A DNA stretch of 64,000 bases from JAPYTK01 sp964401935 (GCA_964401935.1 CAYOAL010000017.1:35111-99110), one strand, 5' to 3'; shown: positions 33,066-42,343, numbered from the stretch's first letter. Notes: a model not told the origin generated them from the sequence alone. A program made the numbers and translations.

Positions 33066-34742
33066 GTGCGCGCGCTTACGATCACGAGCCTGTTGGTGTT
33101 GGCGAGCGTCCCTGCGCTGGCCGCCGAGCCCGAGCCTTGGTCCGATCCCGATCCGGACGGCCCCGCCAAGCGCCATGAGCTCGGCGACGACTTCGGCGTC
33201 TCGGTCGAGGCCGAGTATCGCGCTCAATGGACGTACATCGATCCCATCGCGTTGAACTCCGAGTCGAACCGGCGCTTCAACAACGTGGAGCATCGCGGCC
33301 GGATCACGACCGAGGCCGACTATCGGGAGAAGATCAAAATCCACCTCTCGATGGATCTCCTCGACAGCGTGCTGTGGGGCGACAATGGCACCTTCGGCGG
33401 CGAGCCCCCCGACTCCGACAGCGGCCTTCAGGTCACCGCGCGCGATCCGAACATCGCCAAGGCGTGCATGCAGCTGCAGCGGCCGGAGCTCGCCCTCAAG
33501 GCCGACGGCTACGGCTTCGGGCTGTGCGAGGCGGATCCGGTGAAGGTGCGGCGCCTCTACACCCAGGTCACCACCCCGATCGGCGCCCTGCGCGTCGGGC
33601 GTCAGCCGGTGGGGATCGGCACGTCGGTCCAGACCGCCAACGGCGACGGCCGCCCCAACCGGTTCGGCGTCGCCTACGAGGGCGACAGCGTCGACCGCAT
33701 CCTCTTCGCCACCAAGCCTCTCGAGGCCCTCAAGCCCAAGGACCTGCGCAACACCTCCGAGAACGAGGGCCTCCTCGTGGCCGCGATGTACGACCGCTGG
33801 GTGTCCGACAGCGTGGTCGTCGGCAGCGACGACATCCACCAGGTGGCGGCTGCCCTCCGCTACCTCGAGCCCGATTTCGTCATCGGTCGAAACCTCGAGG
33901 CCCAGGTGTTCTACGCCCACCGCTGGGACACGCAGTACGAGACGCGGGTGAACACGGTGGGGGGGCGAGCGCTCGCGCGTTTCGACGGCCTCTACCTCGG
34001 CGTCGACATGGCCGCCAACATCGGCACCACCCGCGAGGTCTCCACCTCGTACAGCCTCATCACCGGCGACGACGTGGTGGCGCAGGACATCCTGCAGTTC
34101 GGGGCGCGGGCCGTGGTGCGCTACGACTGGCGCCCCGATGGCGCCACGAACCGGCCGCCGATGATCACCGGTTACCTCGAGTTCGACTATGCCACCGGCG
34201 ACGAGGACCCTCGGCCGGGGTCGCCCCTCACGCAGTTTCGGTTCTCCGAAGACACCAACGTGGGCTTGCTGATGTTCGAGCACGTGCTCGCGTTCCAGTC
34301 GGCGCGAGCGGCGGCGGCGGGGGTGGAGGTCACGCGGCGGCTCGGGGCGGTGACGTTCCCTGCCGAGCGCATCAACACCCGCGGCGCGTTCACGGGGGCG
34401 GCGGCGATCTTCCCCCAGCTCGACGTCCGTCCCATCGACGACATCCTCCTCCGCACCGGGGTGCTCGTGGCCTGGGCGCCGGAGGTGGTCAACGATCCGG
34501 TGGGGTCGCTGCAGGGCCGCGACGGGCTCGAGATCGAAGACGACCTCGTCAACTTCGTCGGCGGTCCGGCGGCGAGCTTCTACGGCGTGGAGATCGACGC
34601 GCGGGTGCAGTGGCGCTTCCTCGACCACTTCGCGCTCGATCTCGAGGGGGCGGTGTTGTTTCCCGGCGACGTGTTCGAGGACGTGAACGGGCAGGCGGTG
34701 CGAAGCTGGTTGGTGCAGGGCCGGAGCACCGCGTTCTTCTGA
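33066..34742 (+). CDS. Outer-membrane beta-barrel (porin-like) protein
   Basis: This 558-residue protein starts at GTG with a signal peptide (MRALTITSLLVLASVPALAA). Regularly spaced amphipathic strands run through the chain (VSVEAEYRAQWTYID, LEAQVFYAHRWDTQ, FGARAVVRYDW), and it ends in Phe (STAFF), the usual C-terminal signature of barrel proteins inserted by BamA. TPIGALRVGRQPVGIGTSVQ resembles the alginate-export porin group. The cargo is unknown. The stop overlaps the next lipoprotein start (TGATG), so a porin-lipoprotein pair is likely. Confidence 0.8.
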   Translation: MRALTITSLLVLASVPALAAEPEPWSDPDPDGPAKRHELGDDFGVSVEAEYRAQWTYIDPIALNSESNRRFNNVEHRGRITTEADYREKIKIHLSMDLLDSVLWGDNGTFGGEPPDSDSGLQVTARDPNIAKACMQLQRPELALKADGYGFGLCEADPVKVRRLYTQVTTPIGALRVGRQPVGIGTSVQTANGDGRPNRFGVAYEGDSVDRILFATKPLEALKPKDLRNTSENEGLLVAAMYDRWVSDSVVVGSDDIHQVAAALRYLEPDFVIGRNLEAQVFYAHRWDTQYETRVNTVGGRALARFDGLYLGVDMAANIGTTREVSTSYSLITGDDVVAQDILQFGARAVVRYDWRPDGATNRPPMITGYLEFDYATGDEDPRPGSPLTQFRFSEDTNVGLLMFEHVLAFQSARAAAAGVEVTRRLGAVTFPAERINTRGAFTGAAAIFPQLDVRPIDDILLRTGVLVAWAPEVVNDPVGSLQGRDGLEIEDDLVNFVGGPAASFYGVEIDARVQWRFLDHFALDLEGAVLFPGDVFEDVNGQAVRSWLVQGRSTAFF

Positions 34743-35857
34743 TGCGCAGCGGAGATCCAACGATGGTTTCGAGTACCATGAACGGCATGACCCGGAACGC
34801 CATGACCCGCTTGTTGCTGGCGCTCTCCGTCGTCGTCGGGCTCTCCGCATCGGCGTGCCAGAAGTTCGATGCGCCGCCCCAGGCCACGCTCCTCGGCATC
34901 GTGGACGGCATCCTCCCCGATCCGTCGGCGCCGGTGTCCATCCAGTTCCACGAGCCGGTGATCCCGGAGACGTTGAAGGTTCGGATCGTGCTCGTGGAGA
35001 CCACCACCGAAGGCGAGCTCATCCCCGACGCGAAGGTGTTCTTCGACTCCAGTGCGCCGGAGGGAGCGGTGACGAAGTTCTCTGCGGATCGTGCGCGCTT
35101 CACCATCGATCTCGAGCGGACCCTGCCGGTGGGGCCTCGGCTCGCGGTGGAGATCGCCCCCGGGCTCTCCGACGACGCGGGCAACGCGTGGGTGGCCACC
35201 CAGCTCATCGAGTTTGCGTTCGGGTTCGACTGTGACTCGAGCGTGGCGGTGCCGACCACGTTTCCCTCCGCCGCCCACTTCATGCTCGTGGAGGTGGAGG
35301 AGCCGATCGCGGCGCAGCTGCAGTTGTTGGCCGACATCCGGGTGGACGAGGCGACCGGAACGTTCCTCGGTCAGTTCACGAACGCCGATCGGGACCCCGC
35401 GATCGACTGCGCTGCGTTCGGGCTCAGCTGCGCCGCGGAGCAGGTGTGTCGCACGCTCCCCGAGCCGGCCTGCGTGGTGCCCTCCGAGCGCGCGGTGTCG
35501 AGCGACGAGTACCCCGACTTCATCCACAACAACACCCCCCCCGAGGGATACAGCTTCACGGTCACGGGCTGTGTTCGCGACCAGGACGACGGCACCTGGG
35601 CGTTCACGAACGAGCCGGTCGACGTGGAGGTGCAGAGCCCCGCGGTGACGGTGGTCGGGATCGGGTTCAACGCATCTTTCGAGCTCGACGGCGCCGGCGC
35701 CCTCCGAGGCAGCGGCACGTTTACCGCCATCGACATCTTGCTCGGCACCTTCTCGAGCGGCCCGGGCGCGGGCTCGGTGAGCATGCGGGACGTCCCCGCC
35801 GACGAGATCAAGCCGGGGTTGCCCCCACCCCCCGCCGAGCCGCCGCCCGCCGAGTGA
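34742..35857 (+). CDS. Lipoprotein with Ig-like domain, porin partner
   Basis: The frame starts at ATG 34742 overlapping the porin stop; three later Met codons (34763, 34778, 34787) are possible starts, and the last gives a compact signal. The lipobox is SASAC. Residues from about 40 to 160 (SAPVSIQFHEPVIPETLKVR, APGLSDDAGNAWV) resemble a bacterial Ig-like (Big_5) domain. The rest is beta-rich with four to six Cys and ends in a Pro-rich tail. Coupling to the porin suggests a surface accessory. Confidence 0.65.
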   Translation: MRSGDPTMVSSTMNGMTRNAMTRLLLALSVVVGLSASACQKFDAPPQATLLGIVDGILPDPSAPVSIQFHEPVIPETLKVRIVLVETTTEGELIPDAKVFFDSSAPEGAVTKFSADRARFTIDLERTLPVGPRLAVEIAPGLSDDAGNAWVATQLIEFAFGFDCDSSVAVPTTFPSAAHFMLVEVEEPIAAQLQLLADIRVDEATGTFLGQFTNADRDPAIDCAAFGLSCAAEQVCRTLPEPACVVPSERAVSSDEYPDFIHNNTPPEGYSFTVTGCVRDQDDGTWAFTNEPVDVEVQSPAVTVVGIGFNASFELDGAGALRGSGTFTAIDILLGTFSSGPGAGSVSMRDVPADEIKPGLPPPPAEPPPAE

Positions 35858-36001
35858 CGCCGCCCGGGGGGTGGCGCGCGCGCGCCGAGCCCGTCCGCTG
35901 TGACGCGGCCGCGCGCCCACGACCTCGAGCGCGGCACCTCGGGTGGGCCCGCCGCGTAACGCGGTGCGCAAATCGGTGACGAATTTTACACGCCTACGCG
36001 G

Positions 36002-36018
36002 TGTCGAAAATTTCGACA
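36002..36018. promoter_or_regulatory. Perfect palindrome, operator candidate 1
   Basis: TGTCGAAA-A-TTTCGACA is a perfect 8-bp inverted repeat around one central base. This is the size and form of a site for a homodimeric helix-turn-helix regulator such as TetR, MarR or LexA-like proteins. Operator function is inferred. Confidence 0.6.
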
Positions 36019-36044
36019 GTGGTCCGGCATGGTGTTCAAGTTAT

Positions 36045-36066
36045 CGATATTATGTGACTAATATCG
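36045..36066. promoter_or_regulatory. Perfect inverted repeat, operator candidate 2
   Basis: Arms CGATATTA (36045-36052) and TAATATCG (36059-36066) are perfect complements around TGTGAC. The sequence differs from palindrome 1, so two regulators or a core-promoter element are possible. Confidence 0.55.
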
Positions 36067-36226
36067 TCGTATTGATGTTGGATCGAAATTCGCTTATTCC
36101 CGACCTCGGTGATATGCGTGTTGGCGCATGTCCCCCCACCCGAGCGAAGCGCCGGGTGCGGGGCTCCGCGGCCCCCCGCCTCCCACCTCTCCCCCAGCCT
36201 GAAGCAAGAACGAGAAGGACCACCTG

Positions 36227-37948
36227 ATGCGGACTTTCGTCGAGGTTCTCCGGGACAACAGCGTCTTCACCCACCACGCCCACACCTTCGTGCGCATGGA
36301 CGGCAGCGAGCGGGAGGTCTCGTTCCCCGATCTCTGGCGGATCGCGTGTCAGCGCGCCCACCGCCTGCACGAGCTCGGGCTCCGCAAGGGGGATCGGGTC
36401 GCCATCATCTTGCCGGAGCCCGACAGCTTCGTGTTGACGTTCATGGGAGCGCTCACCGCGGGCCTGGTGCCGGTGCCGATGTACCCGCCGCTCACGCTCG
36501 CCAAGATGGAGGCCTACGGGGAGACCGTTCGCCACATCCTGAAGTCGTCGGGGGCCAAGGTGCTCATCACCGTGCCGGGGCTCCGCGACATGCTGGCGAC
36601 CCACCTCGTGGCCGCGGTGGGCGAGCGCGAGGTGGAGGTGATCGTCGACGCCGATCTGGAGGGCGAGCCGATGGACCGCCCCGAGCCGCCTTGTGAGGTC
36701 TCCCTCGACGATCTCGCGTTCCTCCAGTTCACCTCGGGGAGCACGCAGAAGCCCAAGGGGGTGATGGTCACCCATCGCAACCTGAGCGTGAACTCTCACT
36801 GCATCATGTTCGACGGCTTGCGCTCCACGTCTCGAGACCGCGGGGTGACGTGGCTGCCGCTCTTCCACGACATGGGCCTCATCGGCTTCGTGATCGCGCC
36901 CCTCTTCGCGCAGGTGCAGGTGATGTTCCTGCCCACGATGAACTTCATCCGTCGGCCGGGGACGTGGCTCGACGCCATCCACCGCTTCCGTGGCACCATC
37001 ACCTTCGCCCCCAACTTCGCCTACTCGCTGTCGACCCGCGCGGTGCGTGAGTCGGACGCCGAGAAGTGGGATCTGTCGTGCCTCAAGGCCATCGGCTGCG
37101 GCGCCGAGCCGATCCAGCCGGACGTGCTCCAGAGCTTCGTGGGGCGCTTCGCGCAGAACGGGCTGAACCCGCGCGCGATGCTCCCGTGTTACGGCCTCGC
37201 CGAGGCCACGCTCGCGGTCACGTTCATCGATCTCGAGGAGACGATCAAGACCGACCACGTGTGCCCGGAGGGCATGATGGCCGGCAAGGCGCGGCCGGCC
37301 AACGGGCACGGCTCGCTCGAGGTCGTGTCGTGCGGACGCCCCTTCCCGAACCACGAGCTTCGCATCGTGGACGACGCGGGCAACACGCTCCCCGAGCGCA
37401 GCGTGGGCAACGTGCTGTTGCGAGGCCCGAGCGTGACCGCCGGCTACTACGAGCATCCAGAGGAGACGGCGAAGTCGTTCGTCGATGGCTGGCTCCACAC
37501 CGGCGACCTCGGCTACATCGCCGGCGGAGAGCTCTACGTGTGCGGCCGCGCCAAGGACCTCATCATCCTCAACGGCAAGAACTACTACCCTCAGGACGTC
37601 GAGCGCATCGCGTCCAAGACCCACGGCGTGCGCCCCGATCAGGTGGTGGCCTTCGCGGTTCGGGGGGAAGCGAGCGAGGACTGCGTGGTGGTCGCCGAGG
37701 CCAACAAGAGCTCGTTCGATGCGGAGCTCGTGTCGCGCACCATCAAACAGCGGGTGCGTGCCGAGCTCGGCATCACCGTCGCGGAGGTGGTGTTCATCAA
37801 GCGCAACACCATGCCCAAGACCTCGAGCGGCAAGGTGCGTCGGCGCGACACCAAGCAGCGCTTCGAGGCGGGGACGCTCGAGCGCGTCCACGGGACGACC
37901 TCCACCCCGCGCCCGCCCGAGGCGCGCGCCTCCGCCCCCGCGCACTGA
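36227..37948 (+). CDS. Fatty acyl-AMP ligase (FAAL)
   Basis: This 573-residue adenylate-forming enzyme has FLQFTSGSTQKPKGVMVTH (ATP loop), WLPLFHDMGLIGFVIAPLFA and FAPNFAYSLS (FAAL-type substrate region), GWLHTGDLGYIAGGELYVCG and PKTSSGKVRRRDTKQRF with the C-terminal lysine. FAALs convert a free fatty acid to acyl-AMP and pass it to a carrier protein instead of CoA. An acyl carrier protein three genes downstream is the obvious acceptor. It leads the operon and follows an AT-rich leader with two palindromes. Confidence 0.93.
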   Translation: MRTFVEVLRDNSVFTHHAHTFVRMDGSEREVSFPDLWRIACQRAHRLHELGLRKGDRVAIILPEPDSFVLTFMGALTAGLVPVPMYPPLTLAKMEAYGETVRHILKSSGAKVLITVPGLRDMLATHLVAAVGEREVEVIVDADLEGEPMDRPEPPCEVSLDDLAFLQFTSGSTQKPKGVMVTHRNLSVNSHCIMFDGLRSTSRDRGVTWLPLFHDMGLIGFVIAPLFAQVQVMFLPTMNFIRRPGTWLDAIHRFRGTITFAPNFAYSLSTRAVRESDAEKWDLSCLKAIGCGAEPIQPDVLQSFVGRFAQNGLNPRAMLPCYGLAEATLAVTFIDLEETIKTDHVCPEGMMAGKARPANGHGSLEVVSCGRPFPNHELRIVDDAGNTLPERSVGNVLLRGPSVTAGYYEHPEETAKSFVDGWLHTGDLGYIAGGELYVCGRAKDLIILNGKNYYPQDVERIASKTHGVRPDQVVAFAVRGEASEDCVVVAEANKSSFDAELVSRTIKQRVRAELGITVAEVVFIKRNTMPKTSSGKVRRRDTKQRFEAGTLERVHGTTSTPRPPEARASAPAH

Positions 37949-38044
37949 CGCTGGCGGCGACGTTCTTCCAGTGCTGGCCCGCCGGGCCGCTCCCCTCCAC
38001 CGTGCGCGCCCTGCGCCCCAGCCACTTTCGACGAGACGATTCCG

Positions 38045-38899
38045 ATGGGTTCGAACAAAGACGAAGTTCAGGTCAGCTACGACGTGTCCAACGAGTTCTT
38101 CCGGCTGTGGCTGGACGAGCGGATGAACTACACCTGCGCGGTCTTCGAGTCGGAGAACCAATCGCTGGAGGCTGCCCAGCTCAACAAGCTGAAGATCCTG
38201 AGCGACTTCGCCAAGGTGAGCTCGTCCTCGACGGTGCTCGACATCGGCTGCGGGTGGGGCGCTTGCCTCGAGTATCTGGCCACCGCGCGCAGCGTGAAGC
38301 GGGCGGTGGGGGTGACGCTGTCCAGCGCGCAAGCCGAAGAGGTGAACGCGCGCAAGCTCCCCGGCGTGCACTGCGTCGACGCCGACTTCATGAAGTGGGA
38401 GACCGACGAGAAGTTCGACGCGGTGATCTCGATCTGCATGATGGATCACCTGTGCTCCCCGGAGGAGGCGCGGAAGGGCAAGGCCGTCGACATCTACCGC
38501 GAGTATTTCCGCCGGGTGCACGCGCTGACCAAACCCGGCAGCTTCTTCGGGTTGCAGACCATCCTCCGCAACAAGACCCCGCGGCGGGGCAAAGATCTGG
38601 AGGATGTGTTCTTCGTGACCAAGGAGATCTTCCCCGGCGGGCTCAACCCGCGCCTCGAAGACGTGATCCAGGCCGTGAACCCCTACTGGGAGATCATGAC
38701 CGTGTACCAACGCCGCGAAGACTACGGTCGCACCACCGGGGAGTGGCTGCGACGCCTCCGCCAGCACGAGGCCACCATCCGCGCCCAGTGGGGGGACAAG
38801 GTGTTCGTCGACTACGAGCGCTACCTCGACACTTGCGTCCGCTGCTTCGACAAGTTCTACAGCTCGCTCGCACAGTATGAGCTGCGACGGATCGACTAG
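38045..38899 (+). CDS. Cyclopropane-fatty-acid-synthase-type SAM methyltransferase
   Basis: This 284-residue enzyme has the CFAS/mycolic-acid-methyltransferase layout. VSYDVSNEFFRLWLDERMNY is followed by MNYTCAVFESENQSLEAAQ, then VLDIGCGWGACLEYLA (SAM loop), GVTLSSAQ and GSFFGLQTILR. Such enzymes add a methylene or methyl from SAM to a double bond in an acyl chain. In this operon an acyl-ACP desaturase can supply that double bond, so the substrate may be ACP-bound rather than a phospholipid. It begins 96 bases after the FAAL. Confidence 0.9.
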   Translation: MGSNKDEVQVSYDVSNEFFRLWLDERMNYTCAVFESENQSLEAAQLNKLKILSDFAKVSSSSTVLDIGCGWGACLEYLATARSVKRAVGVTLSSAQAEEVNARKLPGVHCVDADFMKWETDEKFDAVISICMMDHLCSPEEARKGKAVDIYREYFRRVHALTKPGSFFGLQTILRNKTPRRGKDLEDVFFVTKEIFPGGLNPRLEDVIQAVNPYWEIMTVYQRREDYGRTTGEWLRRLRQHEATIRAQWGDKVFVDYERYLDTCVRCFDKFYSSLAQYELRRID

Positions 38900-38949
38900 C
38901 CCTCGATTCGCGATCCGAGAATCCGACCCCACTCACTCCGAGAAGAGCC

Positions 38950-39192
38950 ATGGCTGATCAAGACCTGCTTCAGATGTTCAAGACCGTTGCCGAGCGCGTG
39001 GACAAGCGCAGCTTCACCGACGTGACCCGCGACTCGGTGATCACCGACCTCGGTGTGGACTCCCTCTCCATGATGCAGATCGTGGGGGAGATGGAGACCG
39101 AGCTCGACATCCAGATCCCCGACGAGGACTTGGTGGAGATCGTCACCGTCGGCGATCTGTGCAGCAAAGTGGAAGGCCGACTCCAGGCCTGA
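38950..39192 (+). CDS. Dedicated acyl carrier protein
   Basis: This 80-residue protein contains LGVDSLSMMQIVGEM with Ser38 of the DSL motif, the phosphopantetheine attachment site. The acidic four-helix profile is typical of carrier proteins. Its position in the FAAL/desaturase/ketosynthase operon makes it the expected carrier for the tailored chain, separate from housekeeping AcpP. It needs a phosphopantetheinyl transferase encoded elsewhere. Confidence 0.95.
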   Translation: MADQDLLQMFKTVAERVDKRSFTDVTRDSVITDLGVDSLSMMQIVGEMETELDIQIPDEDLVEIVTVGDLCSKVEGRLQA

Positions 39193-39235
39193 GCGAGCGG
39201 GCACAGAAGCGCAGACCAGAGCGGAGGACCGAGCG

Positions 39236-40102
39236 GTGAACAAGAGGCTGTTGCTCGAAGAGCGGCTCTACGCCGAGTATATGGACTTCTTCGAGAAGGC
39301 CGAGCGCGAACGGCGCTGGAACATCTTCACCGACGTGCCGTGGGATCAGGTGAACCCCGACGCGTCCGAGACGCTCGCCGACTGCGCGGAGACCTTCTGC
39401 TCGGTGGAGCTGTACCTCCCCGACTACGTGGCCGGCGGGATCAACGTCGTGCGCGACTACTTCGGGCGGGCGTGGTTTCAGGCCAACTGGGGTTACGAGG
39501 AGAGCAAACACTCGCTCGCCCTCGGCGAGTACCTGGTGAAGTCGGGCAAGCGCACCAAGCAACAGTGGCTGGAGCTCCAGCAGAAGATCCTCGCGAAGCG
39601 CTGGTCACCGCCGTTCGGCACGGCGCGACAGATGACCTGCTACGGGATGATCCAGGAGCAGGCCACCTTCGTCATCTACTGCAAGCACCGCGAGTTCGCG
39701 AAGCGCGAGAACGACGAGTGCTTGCGGACGATCTACGATTTCATCGCGCGCGACGAGATCGCCCACACGCGATTCTACCAGAGCGTGATCAAGGTGTTGC
39801 TCGAGGAGGATCGGGAGGGGACGCTCGCCGATCTGGCCCACGTGTATGCCAACTTCCAGATGCCGGGGGTGGCCCTCGTGCCCGACTACGACACGCGCAT
39901 CCTCAAGATGCGCGGCGAAGGCGGCATCGATCGCAACGTCTTCATCCGCAAGGTGTACCTCCCCATCCTCAAGTATCTCGGCGTGAGCCGCCACGAGATG
40001 TTGGCAGCGCAGCGCCAGGCCATCGAGGAGCGACAGACGCGCGAGCAGGCCGCGCTGCCGGAGATGGGGGGCAGGCAAGGCACCGTGCCCGCGGCCGAGT
40101 GA
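39236..40102 (+). CDS. Acyl-ACP desaturase-like di-iron protein
   Basis: This 288-residue protein starts at GTG. It has the di-iron ligand set of soluble acyl-ACP desaturases: Glu in CSVELYLPDYV, EExxH in GYEESKHSLALGEYL, Glu in GMIQEQATFVIY and DExxH in IARDEIAHTRFYQ. ARRWNIFTDVPWD-like N-terminal text (RRWNIFTDVPWDQVNP) is also typical. It would use O2 and ferredoxin-type electrons to introduce a double bond in an ACP-bound chain. No electron donor is encoded nearby. Confidence 0.9.
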   Translation: MNKRLLLEERLYAEYMDFFEKAERERRWNIFTDVPWDQVNPDASETLADCAETFCSVELYLPDYVAGGINVVRDYFGRAWFQANWGYEESKHSLALGEYLVKSGKRTKQQWLELQQKILAKRWSPPFGTARQMTCYGMIQEQATFVIYCKHREFAKRENDECLRTIYDFIARDEIAHTRFYQSVIKVLLEEDREGTLADLAHVYANFQMPGVALVPDYDTRILKMRGEGGIDRNVFIRKVYLPILKYLGVSRHEMLAAQRQAIEERQTREQAALPEMGGRQGTVPAAE

Positions 40103-40199
40103 GACGCGCGCACCGTGAGACGCTGCGCACCATGACGCGAGGCGCACCCAAGCCGGAGGCGCACGATGACGCGCGCCGCACCGTGACGCGAGGCGCGCC
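40103..40199 (+). repeat. Short direct repeats in desaturase-ketosynthase spacer
   Basis: Two 19-base copies matching at 18 positions (40127-40145 and 40178-40196, core TGACGCGAGGCGC) flank a diverged third copy. The spacer is 97 bases and no terminator is evident, so the operon may continue. Confidence 0.6.
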
Positions 40200-41477
40200 G
40201 TGAGGCGCGTGGTGGTCACTGGGCTCGGCATCGTGAGCCCGCTCGGCTGCGACGTGAGCTCGTTCTGGGAGGGCCTGTGCGCGGGGAGGAGCGGCGTCGG
40301 CTTCATCGACGAGTTTCCCACCGACAAGCTGCGCAGCGACATCCACGCGAAGGTGCGCGACTTCGACGCGAGCGCGCATTTCTCGAAGAAGGAGCTCGAG
40401 ATCTACGGTCGCGGCACGCAGATGAGCCTCGTGGCTGCCAGCGAGGCGCTCGCTCACGCCGGGCTGGGCGGCTTCCTCGCCGGCGGGATGCCCGGGCACG
40501 ACCCCGGCGAGCAGCGACCGCCAGTCGATCCGACGCGGATCGGTTGCCTGATGTCGACCGGTCAGGGCTCGGTCGACATCTTCGAGGAGCAGATCGAGAA
40601 GAGCCGCGTGCGCGGGCCCCGCGCGGTGTCGCCCTTCTTCATCCCCGGCGTGATGCCCAACAGCGCGGCTGCCCTCATCACCATGCGGTACGGCTTCATG
40701 GGACCGAGCTACAGCCTCGCGAGCGCCTGCGCCACCGGGACTCACTCGCTCGCGACGTCCGCGCTGATGATCGCCGCGGGAGAGGCGGAGGTGATGCTCG
40801 CGGGAGGGGCGGAGGCGGCCACGCGGCTGAACACGGTGGCGGGGTTCGGCAATGCCCGGGCGCTCACCAAGGCGTTCGACGGTGACCCCGCGAAGGCCAG
40901 CCGCCCGTTCGACGCCGATCGTCGCGGCTTCGTGATGGGAGAGGGAGCGGGCGCACTCGTGGTGGAGGAGCTCGAGCACGCGCGCGCCCGCGGCGCGACG
41001 CCGCTGTGCGAGCTGTCGGGCTGGGGCATGTCGAGCGACGCCCAGCACCTCACCAGCCCTCACGTGGAGGGAAAGGGCCTCTGCCTCGCGGTGGAGCGCG
41101 CGCTCGCGCGGGCGAAGCTCACCCCCGACGACGTGGACTACGTGAACCCTCACGCGACCTCCACCAAGCTCGGCGATGTCGCCGAGATCAAGGCGCTCGA
41201 GCAGATCTTTGGCGCGCGCCTCCGCGAGATCCCCATCTCGGCGACCAAGTCGATGGTCGGCCACATGCTCGGTGGGGCGGGGGCGGCAGAGTCGATCGCC
41301 GCGGTGTGCACGCTGGTGGAGCAGCGGGTGCATCCATCGATCAACGTCGACAGGTTGGACCCAGCCTTCTCCCTCCGCGTCATCACCGAGGCCACGGCGC
41401 TGCCCGTGCGCCACGTGTTGAAGGTGTCCGCCGGCTTTGGTGGACACAACTGCGCCTTGATCTTCTCCAAGCTCTGA
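40200..41477 (+). CDS. Beta-ketoacyl-ACP synthase II-type ketosynthase
   Basis: This 425-residue enzyme starts at GTG. It has the KAS II triad: Cys177 in SACATGTHS, His318 in NPHATSTKLGD and His355 in SMVGHMLGGAG. RPFDADRRGFVMGEGAGALV and SAGFGGHNCALIF complete the FabF signature. It condenses an acyl-ACP with malonyl-ACP to extend the chain by two carbons. No reductase or dehydratase is nearby, so either housekeeping enzymes finish the cycle or the product keeps a beta-keto group. Confidence 0.94.
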   Translation: MRRVVVTGLGIVSPLGCDVSSFWEGLCAGRSGVGFIDEFPTDKLRSDIHAKVRDFDASAHFSKKELEIYGRGTQMSLVAASEALAHAGLGGFLAGGMPGHDPGEQRPPVDPTRIGCLMSTGQGSVDIFEEQIEKSRVRGPRAVSPFFIPGVMPNSAAALITMRYGFMGPSYSLASACATGTHSLATSALMIAAGEAEVMLAGGAEAATRLNTVAGFGNARALTKAFDGDPAKASRPFDADRRGFVMGEGAGALVVEELEHARARGATPLCELSGWGMSSDAQHLTSPHVEGKGLCLAVERALARAKLTPDDVDYVNPHATSTKLGDVAEIKALEQIFGARLREIPISATKSMVGHMLGGAGAAESIAAVCTLVEQRVHPSINVDRLDPAFSLRVITEATALPVRHVLKVSAGFGGHNCALIFSKL

Positions 41478-41601
41478 GCGGAGCCGCGGCCCGCTCGAGC
41501 GGAGGCGCGCGCATCAACCCGCTACGAACTTGCGGAAAGGAGTATTAAGCTAGCGAACGACCCCGCGGAGACTCCCTCCCGGGACGTGGATGGAGGATCC
41601 G

Positions 41602-42327
41602 ATGCGGCAGCTTGCTTTTGCTCTCACGATAGCCTCGGCGGTGGCGTTCGTCGCCGTCTCCTGTGGCTCGGACGTGGACACCAACCCTGGGTCTGGCGGC
41701 GCCGGGGGCAGCGGTGGTCAGGGAGGTGCGACGAGCACCACCACGACCACCTCCACCGGCATGGGCGGCACCTCCGACCCGTGCGACACCACGTTCGAGA
41801 ACACGTGCGAAGAGGCATGCTGCAAGGTGGAGGTTACGTGCGGGCTCAACGGCGCTTGCGCCCAGGCCTTCGCGCTGATCGGGTTTACGTGTGGTGATCC
41901 GGAGGGCGAGTGCGTCGGCGCCGAGCTCCTCGAGCCCAGCGTGACGTGCGCCGACATCATCGGCCTCGCCACCGGCGAGGCGCCGCCAGCCCTCGAGCAG
42001 GGCATCCTCGCGTGCGTCAACGACAACCCTTGCCTCCAGTGCGGCATCGACAACTGCGAGATGCAGGCGCTCGACTGTCAGGCGGTGGACGCCTGCGCGG
42101 CCTTCATTCAGTGCGTCGTCTCCACCGATTGCAACGACGAGGCCTGTGTCGAGACCTGCGCCGCCGACAACGCGAGCCCGGAGACGACCGCGCTCCTCGC
42201 CTGCCTTCAGACGAGCTGCGTGGACGAGTGTCTCGGAGGCGGCACGGGCGGCGGCGGCGGCGCGGGCGGCGGCGGCGGCGCGGGCGGCAGCGGCGGTGGC
42301 GGCAGCGGCGGCGGGGGCGGCAACTGA
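41602..42327 (+). CDS. Cys-rich lipoprotein with Gly/Thr linker
   Basis: The start is ATG 41602, with GGAGG about six bases upstream; an earlier ATG at 41590 lacks a site. The 241-residue protein has a signal ending at lipobox AVSC, a Gly/Thr/Ser linker (GGAGGSGGQGGATSTTTTTS) and a mature region with 22 Cys in short-spaced pairs (CEEACC, CLQCGIDNCEMQ). It ends in a poly-Gly/Ser tail. Many disulfides and a surface location are expected. The ligand is unknown. This type is characteristic of Polyangiales. Confidence 0.7.
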   Translation: MRQLAFALTIASAVAFVAVSCGSDVDTNPGSGGAGGSGGQGGATSTTTTTSTGMGGTSDPCDTTFENTCEEACCKVEVTCGLNGACAQAFALIGFTCGDPEGECVGAELLEPSVTCADIIGLATGEAPPALEQGILACVNDNPCLQCGIDNCEMQALDCQAVDACAAFIQCVVSTDCNDEACVETCAADNASPETTALLACLQTSCVDECLGGGTGGGGGAGGGGGAGGSGGGGSGGGGGN

Positions 42328-42343
42328 CGTGAGCTGAAGGAGC

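Larger units (their letters stand above)
35858..36226 (+). promoter_or_regulatory. AT-rich leader of acyl-remodelling operon
   Basis: This 369-base gap has a sharp local rise in AT content from about 35975 to 36110, the most obvious in the window, flanked by GC-rich DNA. Two perfect inverted repeats lie in it. The likely promoter of the five-gene operon is here, but no single -35/-10 pair stands out. No RNA gene is seen. Confidence 0.6.
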
